Source: an uncultured Flammeovirgaceae bacterium (lineage in GTDB: Bacteria > Bacteroidota > Bacteroidia > Cytophagales > Cyclobacteriaceae). From it: DNA of 64,000 bases. The notes below the pieces were generated by a model, which saw only the letters and a program-made list of their open reading frames with translations, ran no database searches and had not been told where the DNA came from. Below, one piece after another: positions 36,073-43,972 of the stretch (its first letter is position 1; every line of letters starts with the position of its first letter). The stretch spans positions 1 to 64,000 of the forward strand of contig CAKZYA010000050.1 of assembly GCA_937883755.1 (NCBI GenBank). The letters are read 5' to 3'. The position numbers and the translations under genes were made by a program.

Positions 36073-37227
36073 TTACTTACTTTTTACCGAAAACTTGTAC
36101 GCGGTAGTCGTCCGGTAAGTTTCACCGGGGCGAAGTACTACGGAGGGATAATCCGGTTGGTTAGGTGAATCAGGAAAGTGCTCAGTTTCTAGGCAAAGAG
36201 CAGATCGTTTTTCGTAGCTAATACCACCTTTACCAACTGCAGCACCATTCAGAAAATTACCAGAGTAGAACTGAATGCCAGGCTCGGTAGTAAATACTTC
36301 CAGGAAGCGCTTGGACTTAGGATCAAACACGGTTGCCGCCAATGATAACTCTCCTTCGGCACCATTCAGTACCCAACAATGGTCGTACCCAATTCCATTA
36401 ACGATTTGTGGATGATCAGCATCAATGCGATTACCAATAACTGTAGGTTTAGTAAAGTCAAAAGGAGTTTCATCTACTGAGGCTAGCTCGCCAGTAGGAA
36501 TTAAGGCTTCGCTAACAGGTACATAACGGTTGGCATCAATCATGAGTTGATGATCCAGAATAGTGGTGGAAGGGTCGCCAGATAAATTGAAGTAGGAGTG
36601 ATTAGTCAGATTTACGATAGTGGGTTTATCAGTAGTGGCTTCGTAATCAATCCGCAGGGTATTGTCGGTTTGCAGGGTGTAGGTTACTTTGGTTACCAAG
36701 GTGCCGGGATAGCCCTCCTCTCCATCAGGGCTGGTGTAGCGAAGAATTAGCTGTGGCCCTTCGTCAGAAGTAGCCGTATCAGCTTGCCAGACTACCTTAT
36801 CGAAGCCTTTAATGCCGCCGTGTAAATGGTTGGGACCGTTATTGGTAGCCAGAGAGTAGGTTTCGCCGTCTAGCGTAAACTTACCATTAGCAATGCGATT
36901 ACCGTAGCGACCTACTAGTGCACCAAAATAGCTAGGAACAGTATTATAACCATCCATATTATCGTATCCTAAAACTACATCGCCCATCTGTCCATTGGCA
37001 TCAGGCACTCGCCAAGCCGTGATGATTCCTCCGTAATTGGTAATATCTACCTCAGTATCGCCGTTGGTCAGTGTATAAAGCTCGACAGCCGTGCTATCGC
37101 TAGTAGTACCAAAAGGTCTTTGTGAAATGAAAGAGGTAGGCATGGTCTCAGTAGTTTCTTGTTGTTGAGTAGGGTTACTTTGGCAAGCAGCTAGGCTAAG
37201 AATTCCGATAAGAAAGATTACTCTCAT
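36073..37227 (-). CDS. galM: Lipoprotein aldose 1-epimerase (galactose mutarotase)
   Basis: Aldose 1-epimerase of 384 residues, secreted as a lipoprotein (signal ending IGILSLAAC). The active site is visible: NHLHGGIKGFDKVVW (about 134-148), the acid His in LTNHSYFNLSG and the base Glu in CLETEHFPDSPNQP. It interconverts alpha and beta anomers of galactose or glucose, here apparently outside the cytoplasm. It converges with the ECF-regulator unit without spacing and is divergent from the Omp85-like gene, with a structured gap between them. Confidence 0.9.
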   Translation of the reverse strand: MRVIFLIGILSLAACQSNPTQQQETTETMPTSFISQRPFGTTSDSTAVELYTLTNGDTEVDITNYGGIITAWRVPDANGQMGDVVLGYDNMDGYNTVPSYFGALVGRYGNRIANGKFTLDGETYSLATNNGPNHLHGGIKGFDKVVWQADTATSDEGPQLILRYTSPDGEEGYPGTLVTKVTYTLQTDNTLRIDYEATTDKPTIVNLTNHSYFNLSGDPSTTILDHQLMIDANRYVPVSEALIPTGELASVDETPFDFTKPTVIGNRIDADHPQIVNGIGYDHCWVLNGAEGELSLAATVFDPKSKRFLEVFTTEPGIQFYSGNFLNGAAVGKGGISYEKRSALCLETEHFPDSPNQPDYPSVVLRPGETYRTTTAYKFSVKSK

Positions 37228-37242
37228 AGGAGATGGTTTTAG

Positions 37243-37306
37243 GTTGGGCTGTAAAGTACAAGAGACCCAAGCACAATTGCAACTATTTAGGTCTCGTTAG
37301 CCCAAC
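37243..37306. repeat. Nested inverted repeat between divergent galM and Omp85-like genes
   Basis: Outer arms GTTGGGCT (37243-37250) and AGCCCAAC (37299-37306) and inner arms GAGACC (37262-37267) and GGTCTC (37290-37295) are both perfect inverted repeats. The structure starts about 15 bases upstream of the galM start codon, so it lies in that gene's promoter or 5' leader. It could be an operator pair or a leader hairpin. Confidence 0.45.
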
Positions 37307-37439
37307 TGAGAGAGATAAAGAATGATCTACCTAAAAAATAGCAACAGAACAAAAGTTTGTACAACAATTAGAGGGGCGATTCGGTATTAATAGCAACATT
37401 TAGTATACTTCGGCAGTTAGTTACCTCACTCCAAAACGC

Positions 37440-38720
37440 ATGAGGCGGTATTATTTGTCTTTCCTCCTCTTTAATTTCTTACTTTTTTGGTATCCAGCTC
37501 AGGGGCAGGAACATGGTCTTACTATTACCGACATTCAGCTTTCAGGGCTCAAAAAGAGCAACGAAGGTTATCTGCGTAATTTCATTAAGACTACTGTGGG
37601 GCAACCTTATCGTCCGCTGCAAGCTGAAGAAGATCGGCAGCAACTAATTCGTGTTCCCGGTATAGGAAATGTGACAGTGTTGGTTGATACGGTGGCAGAT
37701 AGGCAGGTGAGTATTGAGTTTGCGGTTGAAGAGCAGCGTACACTTTTACCCATTGCTGGCTTGGGAGGTGTCACTGATAACTTCTGGTTTCAGCTAGGTT
37801 TGGCAGAATACAACTTTTTAGGTAAAGGGCAGACGCTGCTGGGCTATTTCCTAAGTAATAATGGTATTCCGAACGGTCAAATTTTCTTTCGTAATGAGCG
37901 GGTCAAGGGTCAACCTTGGGGCTACGCCATTGATGTTCGGCGAATAGGCACGCCCGAACCACTGTTCTTTCCTGAGGCTACGGTTAACTATATATATACC
38001 AACACCAGTACGGGTATCACCGGTATTCGTCATATTGGGTTTAACCGCAAGATAGAACTAGGATTTAACTTTTTTGTGGAAGAATATGAGAAAGATGAGG
38101 AAGTGGAATTTCCACCACTACCCGGCCCAGATATACTAAGTCAAGATAAATTGCTTACCAGACTGAGTTTTGAGACGAACCATTTGAAATACGATTATTT
38201 TTACCGGGGCGGCTCGTACTGGCGGGCGATAGGGCAATCGGTATATACCTTTGATGATAATTCTCAATTCTTTAGTCTCATTCTGGAACGCATCCAGTAC
38301 TGGCGACCCTACCGGACGGCCAATATCGCTATTCGTCTAAAAGCTGGTATTGCTACCAACAATGATTCTCCCTTCGCTCCTTTTGTACTGGATAGTCAGG
38401 TCAATATTCGAGGGTCGGGTAACCGAGTAGATCGGGGTACTGCGCAAGCGGTTGTTAATGCTGAGTTTAGGCAAACGATATTTCAATTTTCTCACTTTGC
38501 GGGGCAGGTCGTTGGTTTTGCCGATACTGGAACTTGGCGAAAACCTGGCGGAGAATTTCAGGATTTAGTGATGCGTAAAAACCTTCGGCAGTTCGTAGGG
38601 CTAGGAGTTCGCTTGATCAACCAAAAAGTATTTGGCGCGGTTCTCCGTTTTGATTATGGCGTCGATGTCTTTGATACTGGGGAGCGAGGAGCGGTTATTG
38701 GGGTAGGACAATATTTTTAG
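37440..38720 (+). CDS. Omp85-family outer membrane protein with one POTRA-like domain
   Basis: Outer membrane protein of 426 residues with a signal peptide (ending FWYPAQGQ). One POTRA-like domain (about 27-97: LTITDIQLSGLKKSNEGYLRNF, in outline) is followed by a beta-barrel of the Omp85/BamA/TamA superfamily. The sequence NIRGSGNRVDRGTAQ (about 321-335) is a variant of the barrel loop 6 region (VRGF-type). It ends in a C-terminal Phe, as usual for barrels. The job (protein or lipid export) is not known. Confidence 0.75.
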   Translation: MRRYYLSFLLFNFLLFWYPAQGQEHGLTITDIQLSGLKKSNEGYLRNFIKTTVGQPYRPLQAEEDRQQLIRVPGIGNVTVLVDTVADRQVSIEFAVEEQRTLLPIAGLGGVTDNFWFQLGLAEYNFLGKGQTLLGYFLSNNGIPNGQIFFRNERVKGQPWGYAIDVRRIGTPEPLFFPEATVNYIYTNTSTGITGIRHIGFNRKIELGFNFFVEEYEKDEEVEFPPLPGPDILSQDKLLTRLSFETNHLKYDYFYRGGSYWRAIGQSVYTFDDNSQFFSLILERIQYWRPYRTANIAIRLKAGIATNNDSPFAPFVLDSQVNIRGSGNRVDRGTAQAVVNAEFRQTIFQFSHFAGQVVGFADTGTWRKPGGEFQDLVMRKNLRQFVGLGVRLINQKVFGAVLRFDYGVDVFDTGERGAVIGVGQYF

Positions 38721-38743
38721 CGAGTAGGATGCTTTGGAATACT

Positions 38744-38765
38744 GGAGTCCGAAGACGGAAGCTCC
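38744..38765. terminator. Candidate hairpin between convergent genes
   Basis: GGAGTCCG and CGGA-AG-CTCC form a stem with an AAGA loop and a two-base bulge. It lies between the convergent Omp85-like and beta-lactamase genes. There is no strong T-run after it, so only weak evidence supports termination. Confidence 0.3.
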
Positions 38766-38793
38766 AACTTTCTAACTTCGTGCCTCCCGCTTT

Positions 38794-39693
38794 CTACTTC
38801 CAATAATCAAAGACAGCTTTAGCAATATTAGCGATGATCCGGTCGCGCTCTTTGTCATATGCATAGGAATCGGAAACGAACACGGTGATTGCTATGTGAT
38901 TTCCGTTGGGCAGCGTGATTATCCCGGCATCATTGGTAGCTCGGGTTAGTCCATTATAGGCTCTAGAAGTCCCAGTTTTGTGCGCTACTACCGTACCTTC
39001 CGGTAATAAACCTTTTATTCGCCCTAGACCAGTCCTCGAGTCTACCATATCCTGAAAAAGTAAGTCTTGACTCGCTTCCGAGAGAACTCTGTCTATAAGG
39101 AATATTTTCAGAAGTTGGGTCATCGCTTGGGGAGTAGAATAATTTTGGTACTGAATGGTATCATTGGCTACCTGAATCATTTCCGGCAGCGCAATCGCTA
39201 TATCGTTATTGGGTATCCCCAAGCTACTAACGTACTGATCGGCCACTTCTGCTCCGCCAATCGTCTTAAGTAGCACATCCGAAGCTGAACCGTCGCTGCG
39301 AATGGTATAGCTAAGTAGCTCTCTAATAGTAAGCTCAACCCCCTTGGGAAATTTCTCCCGAATTGGACTATAACCTTGCTTAGGAATGTAGTCTGATGGT
39401 GACACCTGAATTACTTGATCCAAACGTAATTTTCCTTCATCTACCTGAGCGAGTACCGCCATCGCAATCGGAAACTTGTACACACTCTGCATCGGAAACC
39501 TTTTGCTGGCGTTGTAGGCAATAGTTTCCCCAGTTTCAACAAGTAGCGCGTGAACGCCGACATTACCACTGATACTTTGAGCGTACTGCTCAATTTCTTG
39601 CTCAGGACTTGTCTGACCAAAAGAGTAAAAATACGATAAAACAAAGAACAGCATAGCGACAGCTTCGCGTAAGGTATTGTTGCTTAGTTTCAT
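38794..39693 (-). CDS. Class A beta-lactamase, subclass A2-like
   Basis: Serine beta-lactamase of 299 residues with a signal peptide (about 1-26). The active-site motifs are Ser70-V-Y-Lys73, S133-D-G135 followed by SAS, Glu171 in the omega-loop region (LPEMIQ) and K239-T-G241. The SDG (not SDN) triad and the QYQNYSTP segment resemble the Bacteroidota subclass A2 (CfxA/PER-like). It hydrolyses beta-lactams in the periplasm; its spectrum is not readable. There is no mobile element next to it, so it appears to be a resident chromosomal gene. Confidence 0.87.
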   Translation of the reverse strand: MKLSNNTLREAVAMLFFVLSYFYSFGQTSPEQEIEQYAQSISGNVGVHALLVETGETIAYNASKRFPMQSVYKFPIAMAVLAQVDEGKLRLDQVIQVSPSDYIPKQGYSPIREKFPKGVELTIRELLSYTIRSDGSASDVLLKTIGGAEVADQYVSSLGIPNNDIAIALPEMIQVANDTIQYQNYSTPQAMTQLLKIFLIDRVLSEASQDLLFQDMVDSRTGLGRIKGLLPEGTVVAHKTGTSRAYNGLTRATNDAGIITLPNGNHIAITVFVSDSYAYDKERDRIIANIAKAVFDYWK

Positions 39694-39813
39694 TGGGTTG
39701 TAGCAAGTTTTCTAATGAAATAGTAATGAATTACCCTAAACAACGGGATTTTATACTAAATATTCCGGCTTTCGGTTAGCATTGTGTAGATTTATCGGCT
39801 AAACCAACCTAGT

Positions 39814-39933
39814 ATGGATATTGACAACCGACCGCCTCTTTTCCGATCTTGGAATAGTTGGTATGCCCTAGTCGCTGGCGTACTTGGCGCACTGATTATT
39901 TTCTTCTACTGGTTAACCCAATCTTACGCATGA
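39814..39933 (+). CDS. 39-aa single-TM protein coupled to the sodium:solute symporter
   Basis: Small protein starting MDIDNRPPLFRSWNSWY, with one TM helix (about 16-34, YALVAGVLGALIIFFYW). Its TGA overlaps the ATG of the symporter (ATGA, 39930-39933), so translation of the two is coupled. The charged, Pro-rich N-terminus and aromatic-flanked helix suggest a small accessory subunit or assembly factor for the transporter. No named family is claimed. Codon structure is consistent with a real gene, and the coupled overlap is the main evidence. Confidence 0.65.
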   Translation: MDIDNRPPLFRSWNSWYALVAGVLGALIIFFYWLTQSYA

Positions 39934-41630
39934 GCCTCATTGATTGGATTATTTTAGTCGGTACGTTATTGTTTATAGTAGCTTACGGCATATACCGTAC
40001 CCGGGGCAAACAGGATATGGATAGCTATCTGAAAGGCGGTTATAGCTTTAAATGGTGGACGGTCGGGCTGTCGGTAATGGCTACGCAAGCGAGTGCGATC
40101 ACCTTTCTTTCTACTCCGGGGGAAGCCTTTGAGTCAGGAATGGGCTTTGTGCAGTTCTACCTGGGATTGCCACTGGCAATGATTGTGTTGTCTATCACCT
40201 TCATTCCTATCTACTATCGGCTGAAAGTGTATACTGCCTACGAGTTTCTAGAGAACCGTTTTGACCTGAAGACCCGTATCCTGGCAGCTTTCCTATTTCT
40301 AGTACAACGAGGTTTGGCCGCTGGAATCACTATTTTTGCGCCATCCATCATACTTTCAGCTATTCTGGGCTGGAGTCTATCGGTTACTATTCTTGTTATT
40401 GGAGTAGTTGTTACTATCTACACCGTAAGTGGCGGGACGAAGGCCGTAAGCCAAACTCAAAAGCAGCAAATGGCTGTAATACTGGTCGGAATGATAGTCG
40501 CTGTCTTTGTCATTCTAAATCTACTACCAGAAAATGTTTCTTTCGGGGATGCTATCGATGTAGCGGGTTATATGGGCAAGCTAGACGTAATTAATCTGGA
40601 ATTTGATCTTGGCGATCGCTACAATATTTGGTCGGGCATAGCTGGAGGGTTCTTCTTACAACTGGCATACTTTGGTACGGATCAATCGCAGGTGCAACGG
40701 TACCTAACCGGAAAATCTATTACCCAAAGTCGTCTAGGATTACTGATGAACGGTTTGTTGAAAGTGCCGATGCAATTTTTGATCCTGATGGTGGGGGTTC
40801 TGGTTTTTGTGTTCTACCAGTTTTATCAACCACCTTTATTTTTTATAGAAAAAGGTCAGGAAAGTGTTGCCCAGTCAGAGTACGCGGGGCAATGGGAGCA
40901 GCTCGACCAGCAGTACCAGCAAGTTTTCGAAGAGAAGCGGGAAAACATTCAAGCGTTGCTCAATCAGATTGAACAGGGCGACGAAGCTGCTGTAGACGGA
41001 ACCCGGCAGAGGATAATGGCACTGGAAGAAGAAACACAGACCTTAAAAGCCCAGGCTCGAGAGGTGGTTACCCAGGCCAACCCCGATAATGAGACCAAAG
41101 ATGCCGACTACGTTTTTCTTACTTTTGTGATACGCTACTTTCCGCAGGGAATGGTGGGTTTGCTACTAGCCGTAATTTTCTCCGCGGCCATGTCGTCTAC
41201 TGCCTCCGAACTAAATGCGTTGGGTACCACTACCACTATCGATTTTTATCGCCGTACCATACGTCCAGATGCTTCCGATGGGCATTATTTGCGAATATCG
41301 CGTTGGTTTATATTAGGCTGGGGTATCATTGCTATTATTTTTGCCTCGCTGGCCTCACTAGCTGATAATCTAATTGAGTTTGTCAATATTGTTGGCTCAC
41401 TCTTCTATGGTACTATTCTAGGCATTTTCCTCACCGCATTTTATATTCGGCACATTCGGGCCACAGCTACCTTTTGGGCAGCTCTGGTCGCCGAGGGTAT
41501 AGTGCTACTGCTCTTTCTCTTCTTCCGTGATCAAATTGGGTATCTTTGGTATAATTTCATCGGATGTGGCCTGATGGTATTGACCGGGTTATTGTTTCAG
41601 ACTTTATTACCTCGTTCGTCGAATCCTTAG
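39930..41630 (+). CDS. Sodium:solute symporter (SSS family) with a charged loop insertion
   Basis: Sodium-coupled transporter of 566 residues. The ATG at 39930 starts MSLIDWIILVGTLLF; an earlier in-frame start (39858) would overlap the small upstream gene throughout. It has about 13 TM helices, with the SSS signature region near AITFLSTPGEAFESG (about 55-70) and SGGTKAVSQTQKQQ. An unusual Glu/Gln-rich, coiled-coil-like insertion (about 305-390, AQSEYAGQWEQLDQQYQQ onward) lies between two TMs. The substrate (sugar, sialic acid, or similar) is unknown. Confidence 0.87.
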   Translation: MSLIDWIILVGTLLFIVAYGIYRTRGKQDMDSYLKGGYSFKWWTVGLSVMATQASAITFLSTPGEAFESGMGFVQFYLGLPLAMIVLSITFIPIYYRLKVYTAYEFLENRFDLKTRILAAFLFLVQRGLAAGITIFAPSIILSAILGWSLSVTILVIGVVVTIYTVSGGTKAVSQTQKQQMAVILVGMIVAVFVILNLLPENVSFGDAIDVAGYMGKLDVINLEFDLGDRYNIWSGIAGGFFLQLAYFGTDQSQVQRYLTGKSITQSRLGLLMNGLLKVPMQFLILMVGVLVFVFYQFYQPPLFFIEKGQESVAQSEYAGQWEQLDQQYQQVFEEKRENIQALLNQIEQGDEAAVDGTRQRIMALEEETQTLKAQAREVVTQANPDNETKDADYVFLTFVIRYFPQGMVGLLLAVIFSAAMSSTASELNALGTTTTIDFYRRTIRPDASDGHYLRISRWFILGWGIIAIIFASLASLADNLIEFVNIVGSLFYGTILGIFLTAFYIRHIRATATFWAALVAEGIVLLLFLFFRDQIGYLWYNFIGCGLMVLTGLLFQTLLPRSSNP

Positions 41631-41638
41631 TCAAACTT

Positions 41639-42016
41639 ATGTCATCATTGAATTTCAAATCAGTACTATTTCGCCAGCTCTGCTTAATGGCTTCAGTCTT
41701 ATCAGTACTAAGCTGTGGTAGTACCTAACAAGTAGTTATCCCCCCTCAACAAACCTTCATTGTGGCGAGTGGAGATCAGGGCGCATACAAAGTCAAGATT
41801 ACTAATCAGGGAAGGGCAGCAGTACGAATTGCCGAAAAGCTGGAGCATGGCGAGTTAATCGATCAAGGTTTTTTACTGAGTGGCGATCGTAGACGGTTAT
41901 CATTCCTCTTAGGTTCAGAGGCAGTATTTTCTAACACACTATCCGATACTGTTTACTTGCGGCTCCGCATATTGGGTTCATCCGAGCCACAAACCCGGAT
42001 AGAAGCGGTTCAGTAA
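41639..42016 (+). pseudogene. Lipoprotein gene interrupted by an in-frame stop
   Basis: The ATG at 41639 begins a lipoprotein signal peptide of 29 codons (ending VLSVLSCGST) which is followed by TAA at 41726-41728. The same frame then stays open to the TAA at 42016 and encodes about 95 residues of a plausible small beta-rich domain (VASGDQGAYKVKITNQGRAA). The lipobox Cys is three residues before the stop. A CAA or similar codon probably mutated to TAA, leaving either a pseudogene or a downstream GTG-started (41762) remnant. A sequencing error is possible. Confidence 0.6.
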
Positions 42017-42639
42017 GCTTCGTCTACCTCTAATACCTCGAGTATTTCGGCTAGGTCATCAAAATCCTTGTAGCCTGGCTTAATCTCATCGCCGCCTTTC
42101 AGAGCGATTCCTTCAATGGCACTATTATCCACCAATGAGAGTACATTCTCAGATGTAATTCCAAAGCCGAGCAGTACTGCGTATTGTTCAGCTAGGTGTA
42201 GTGCGTCGCTCAAGGTGAGGTGAGGCAATTCGTGGGGGTTTTCTAGCACAAAAAATGTTACTTGCTGATGATACTGCTGCAACACATCCGCAATATCACC
42301 TAAAGAACTATAATTTGAGGCATTTAAGCTAAGAGTAATAGGCGTGTCACGTTTTTCTAATAAGGGAAGGTCAGTAACATTTCCTATTTGCAAGTGCTGC
42401 ACTTTTTCGTACTTCTCTAAAGATTCTTCAATTTTCTGGGCGGTATATGTCTGGAATTCAGCCATATATTCTACTCCTGACAACCATTCACTTATTGATA
42501 AGAAGATAGTTGGCTCAACAAATTTATCGTCCTCAGTTTCAAAGCAGAATCCCAGAATATCCACGCCCATTCCGGCACAGTAGCGGGCATCACTCAGATT
42601 ATTGATACTTCCTACTTTCACGGTAGTTCTAAGAGCCAT
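42010..42639 (-). CDS. TrpF-like (phosphoribosylanthranilate isomerase-fold) protein
   Basis: 209 residues with a TIM-barrel layout like TrpF: strand 1 VKVGSINNLSDARYCAGMGVDILGFCF and the C-terminal phosphate-site-like GIALKGGDEIKPGYKDFDD. In true TrpF strand 1 reads KxCG with a catalytic Cys; here it is KVGS, so the general base is missing. It stands apart from other trp genes. It could be a divergent paralogue with a new role or a non-catalytic barrel. It converges on the broken lipoprotein gene with a seven-base overlap. Confidence 0.65.
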   Translation of the reverse strand: MALRTTVKVGSINNLSDARYCAGMGVDILGFCFETEDDKFVEPTIFLSISEWLSGVEYMAEFQTYTAQKIEESLEKYEKVQHLQIGNVTDLPLLEKRDTPITLSLNASNYSSLGDIADVLQQYHQQVTFFVLENPHELPHLTLSDALHLAEQYAVLLGFGITSENVLSLVDNSAIEGIALKGGDEIKPGYKDFDDLAEILEVLEVDEAY

Positions 42640-42839
42640 AGGCGGTTAGGAAAAAATGTTTATTTTTTTTTAAGTAAAATTCAACAAAATAAAATCATAT
42701 TTTGTTATTTATATGAGCAGAGCCAATTTCTTGTAGAGCGTCTAACAAAAGTGATAATTTTTTAGATGGAAAAGAAAATTGGTTCAAAAATTGAGCACAT
42801 TAATTTAATTGTGGAGGTAGTATTAAGGTAAAAGGTAAG

Positions 42840-43079
42840 ATGAAAGTAGACGCAGTAAGGAATTTAGTGGAAAATTATACGATAGATCAGTTAGTTGAGG
42901 CTGAAAAAGCATTAGTCAATGGGGAAGATCTCTCGTTTAGAGTAGTCGGAGAAGATGCTAGTGAGAAACTTACTTACTTACTGGCTGCCGTATACATCTT
43001 AGAACGACTTAAATCTGGTACCCTAGAATTTGCTGAAGCTTTCCGCCAATATACCCTTCAGGTTCGGGAGACCTTTTAG
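42840..43079 (+). CDS. Small unknown acidic protein
   Basis: Not firmly recognised. 79 residues, helical, acidic: MKVDAVRNLVENYTIDQLVEAEKAL then DLSFRVVGEDASEKLTYLLAAVYIL. No signal peptide or TM helix. It looks like one of the short conserved cytoplasmic Bacteroidota proteins. A candidate ribosome site (GGTAAAAGGTAAG) lies immediately before the ATG. It is followed by 180 bases without a gene. Confidence 0.6.
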   Translation: MKVDAVRNLVENYTIDQLVEAEKALVNGEDLSFRVVGEDASEKLTYLLAAVYILERLKSGTLEFAEAFRQYTLQVRETF

Positions 43080-43261
43080 TACTACAGTCTAATTATCAAC
43101 TCCAAAGTAACTGCTTCCAGCAAGTAGGTATTGGGAAGTGCTCAAACCGCCTCCCCTCTCATTTATCGAGTGAGATGTAAGTTTTCATCATTTTTTGGTT
43201 TTTCCTCACATATCAGGAAGTTTCGTAGGGTATTTGCTACCTTATGTATTAAATTATCCTG

Positions 43262-43972
43262 ATGTTAGTACGCATATTTCTGTGGGTTTCAATAATTGGT
43301 TTGTTACTTGCTTGTGAGTCTGAAACCATCCAGCCTTCATCAACCCGATTAGGGCTTAGCTACTTCCCCGTAGAAGTAGGTAATTTTCGGGAATACGCTA
43401 TTCGAGATATTTCGTATAATCTGCTAAATGAGCCTGATACCCAACGCTACTTTATTCGGGAAGTAGTGACCGGTTCCTTTCCAGGACAAGGCAATGAAGC
43501 AATATATCGACTGGAGCGATTCTCCCGGTTTTCAACTACCCAGGAATGGCAACTGGACTCTGTATGGACAGCTCGTTTAAATGCCCAGCGGGCGGTTGTG
43601 GTAGAAAATAATACTCCTTTTATTAAGCTTGTTTTTCCCTTCGTTAATGATTTGGAGTGGGATGGTAATGCTCTAAATGCAAAACCAACCGATCGCTACG
43701 AACTACAATCTACCTCGGAGACGTTATTGGAAGAAATAGAAAGCCCACTTGATACGTTATTAGACCAAAGTATTACGGTAGTGCAAAGCAATTTATCTTC
43801 TTTGGTAAACGATAGTATTTTCTCTGAAACCTACGTGGATGAAATAGGCTTATTCTATAAAAAATCTGTAGACCTAGCCTATTGTGCGGAAGAAGATTGC
43901 CTGGGTCAGTTTATTATTGATTTTGGTCGAGATTACCGTCAGACTCTTATTGCCTATGGAAAAATTGATTAA
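43262..43972 (+). CDS. Lipoprotein of unknown function
   Basis: 236 residues with a signal peptide ending IGLLLAC (Cys18), so a lipoprotein. The mature part is beta-rich (YFPVEVGNFREYAIRDISYN; VENNTPFIKLVFPFVND) with no known motif that I recognise. Its end overlaps the most likely start of the subtilase gene (43956) by 17 bases, indicating co-translation. It could be a partner or inhibitor of that protease, but this is inference. Confidence 0.72.
   Translation: MLVRIFLWVSIIGLLLACESETIQPSSTRLGLSYFPVEVGNFREYAIRDISYNLLNEPDTQRYFIREVVTGSFPGQGNEAIYRLERFSRFSTTQEWQLDSVWTARLNAQRAVVVENNTPFIKLVFPFVNDLEWDGNALNAKPTDRYELQSTSETLLEEIESPLDTLLDQSITVVQSNLSSLVNDSIFSETYVDEIGLFYKKSVDLAYCAEEDCLGQFIIDFGRDYRQTLIAYGKID

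Noticed and set aside
39858-39929. Longer start for the symporter
   Set aside because: It reads out of frame through the small coupled gene; the TM pattern begins at the ATG at 39930.
43884-43955. Longer start for the subtilase
   Set aside because: It lies in the coding frame region of the upstream lipoprotein and is not needed for the signal peptide, which begins properly at 43956.
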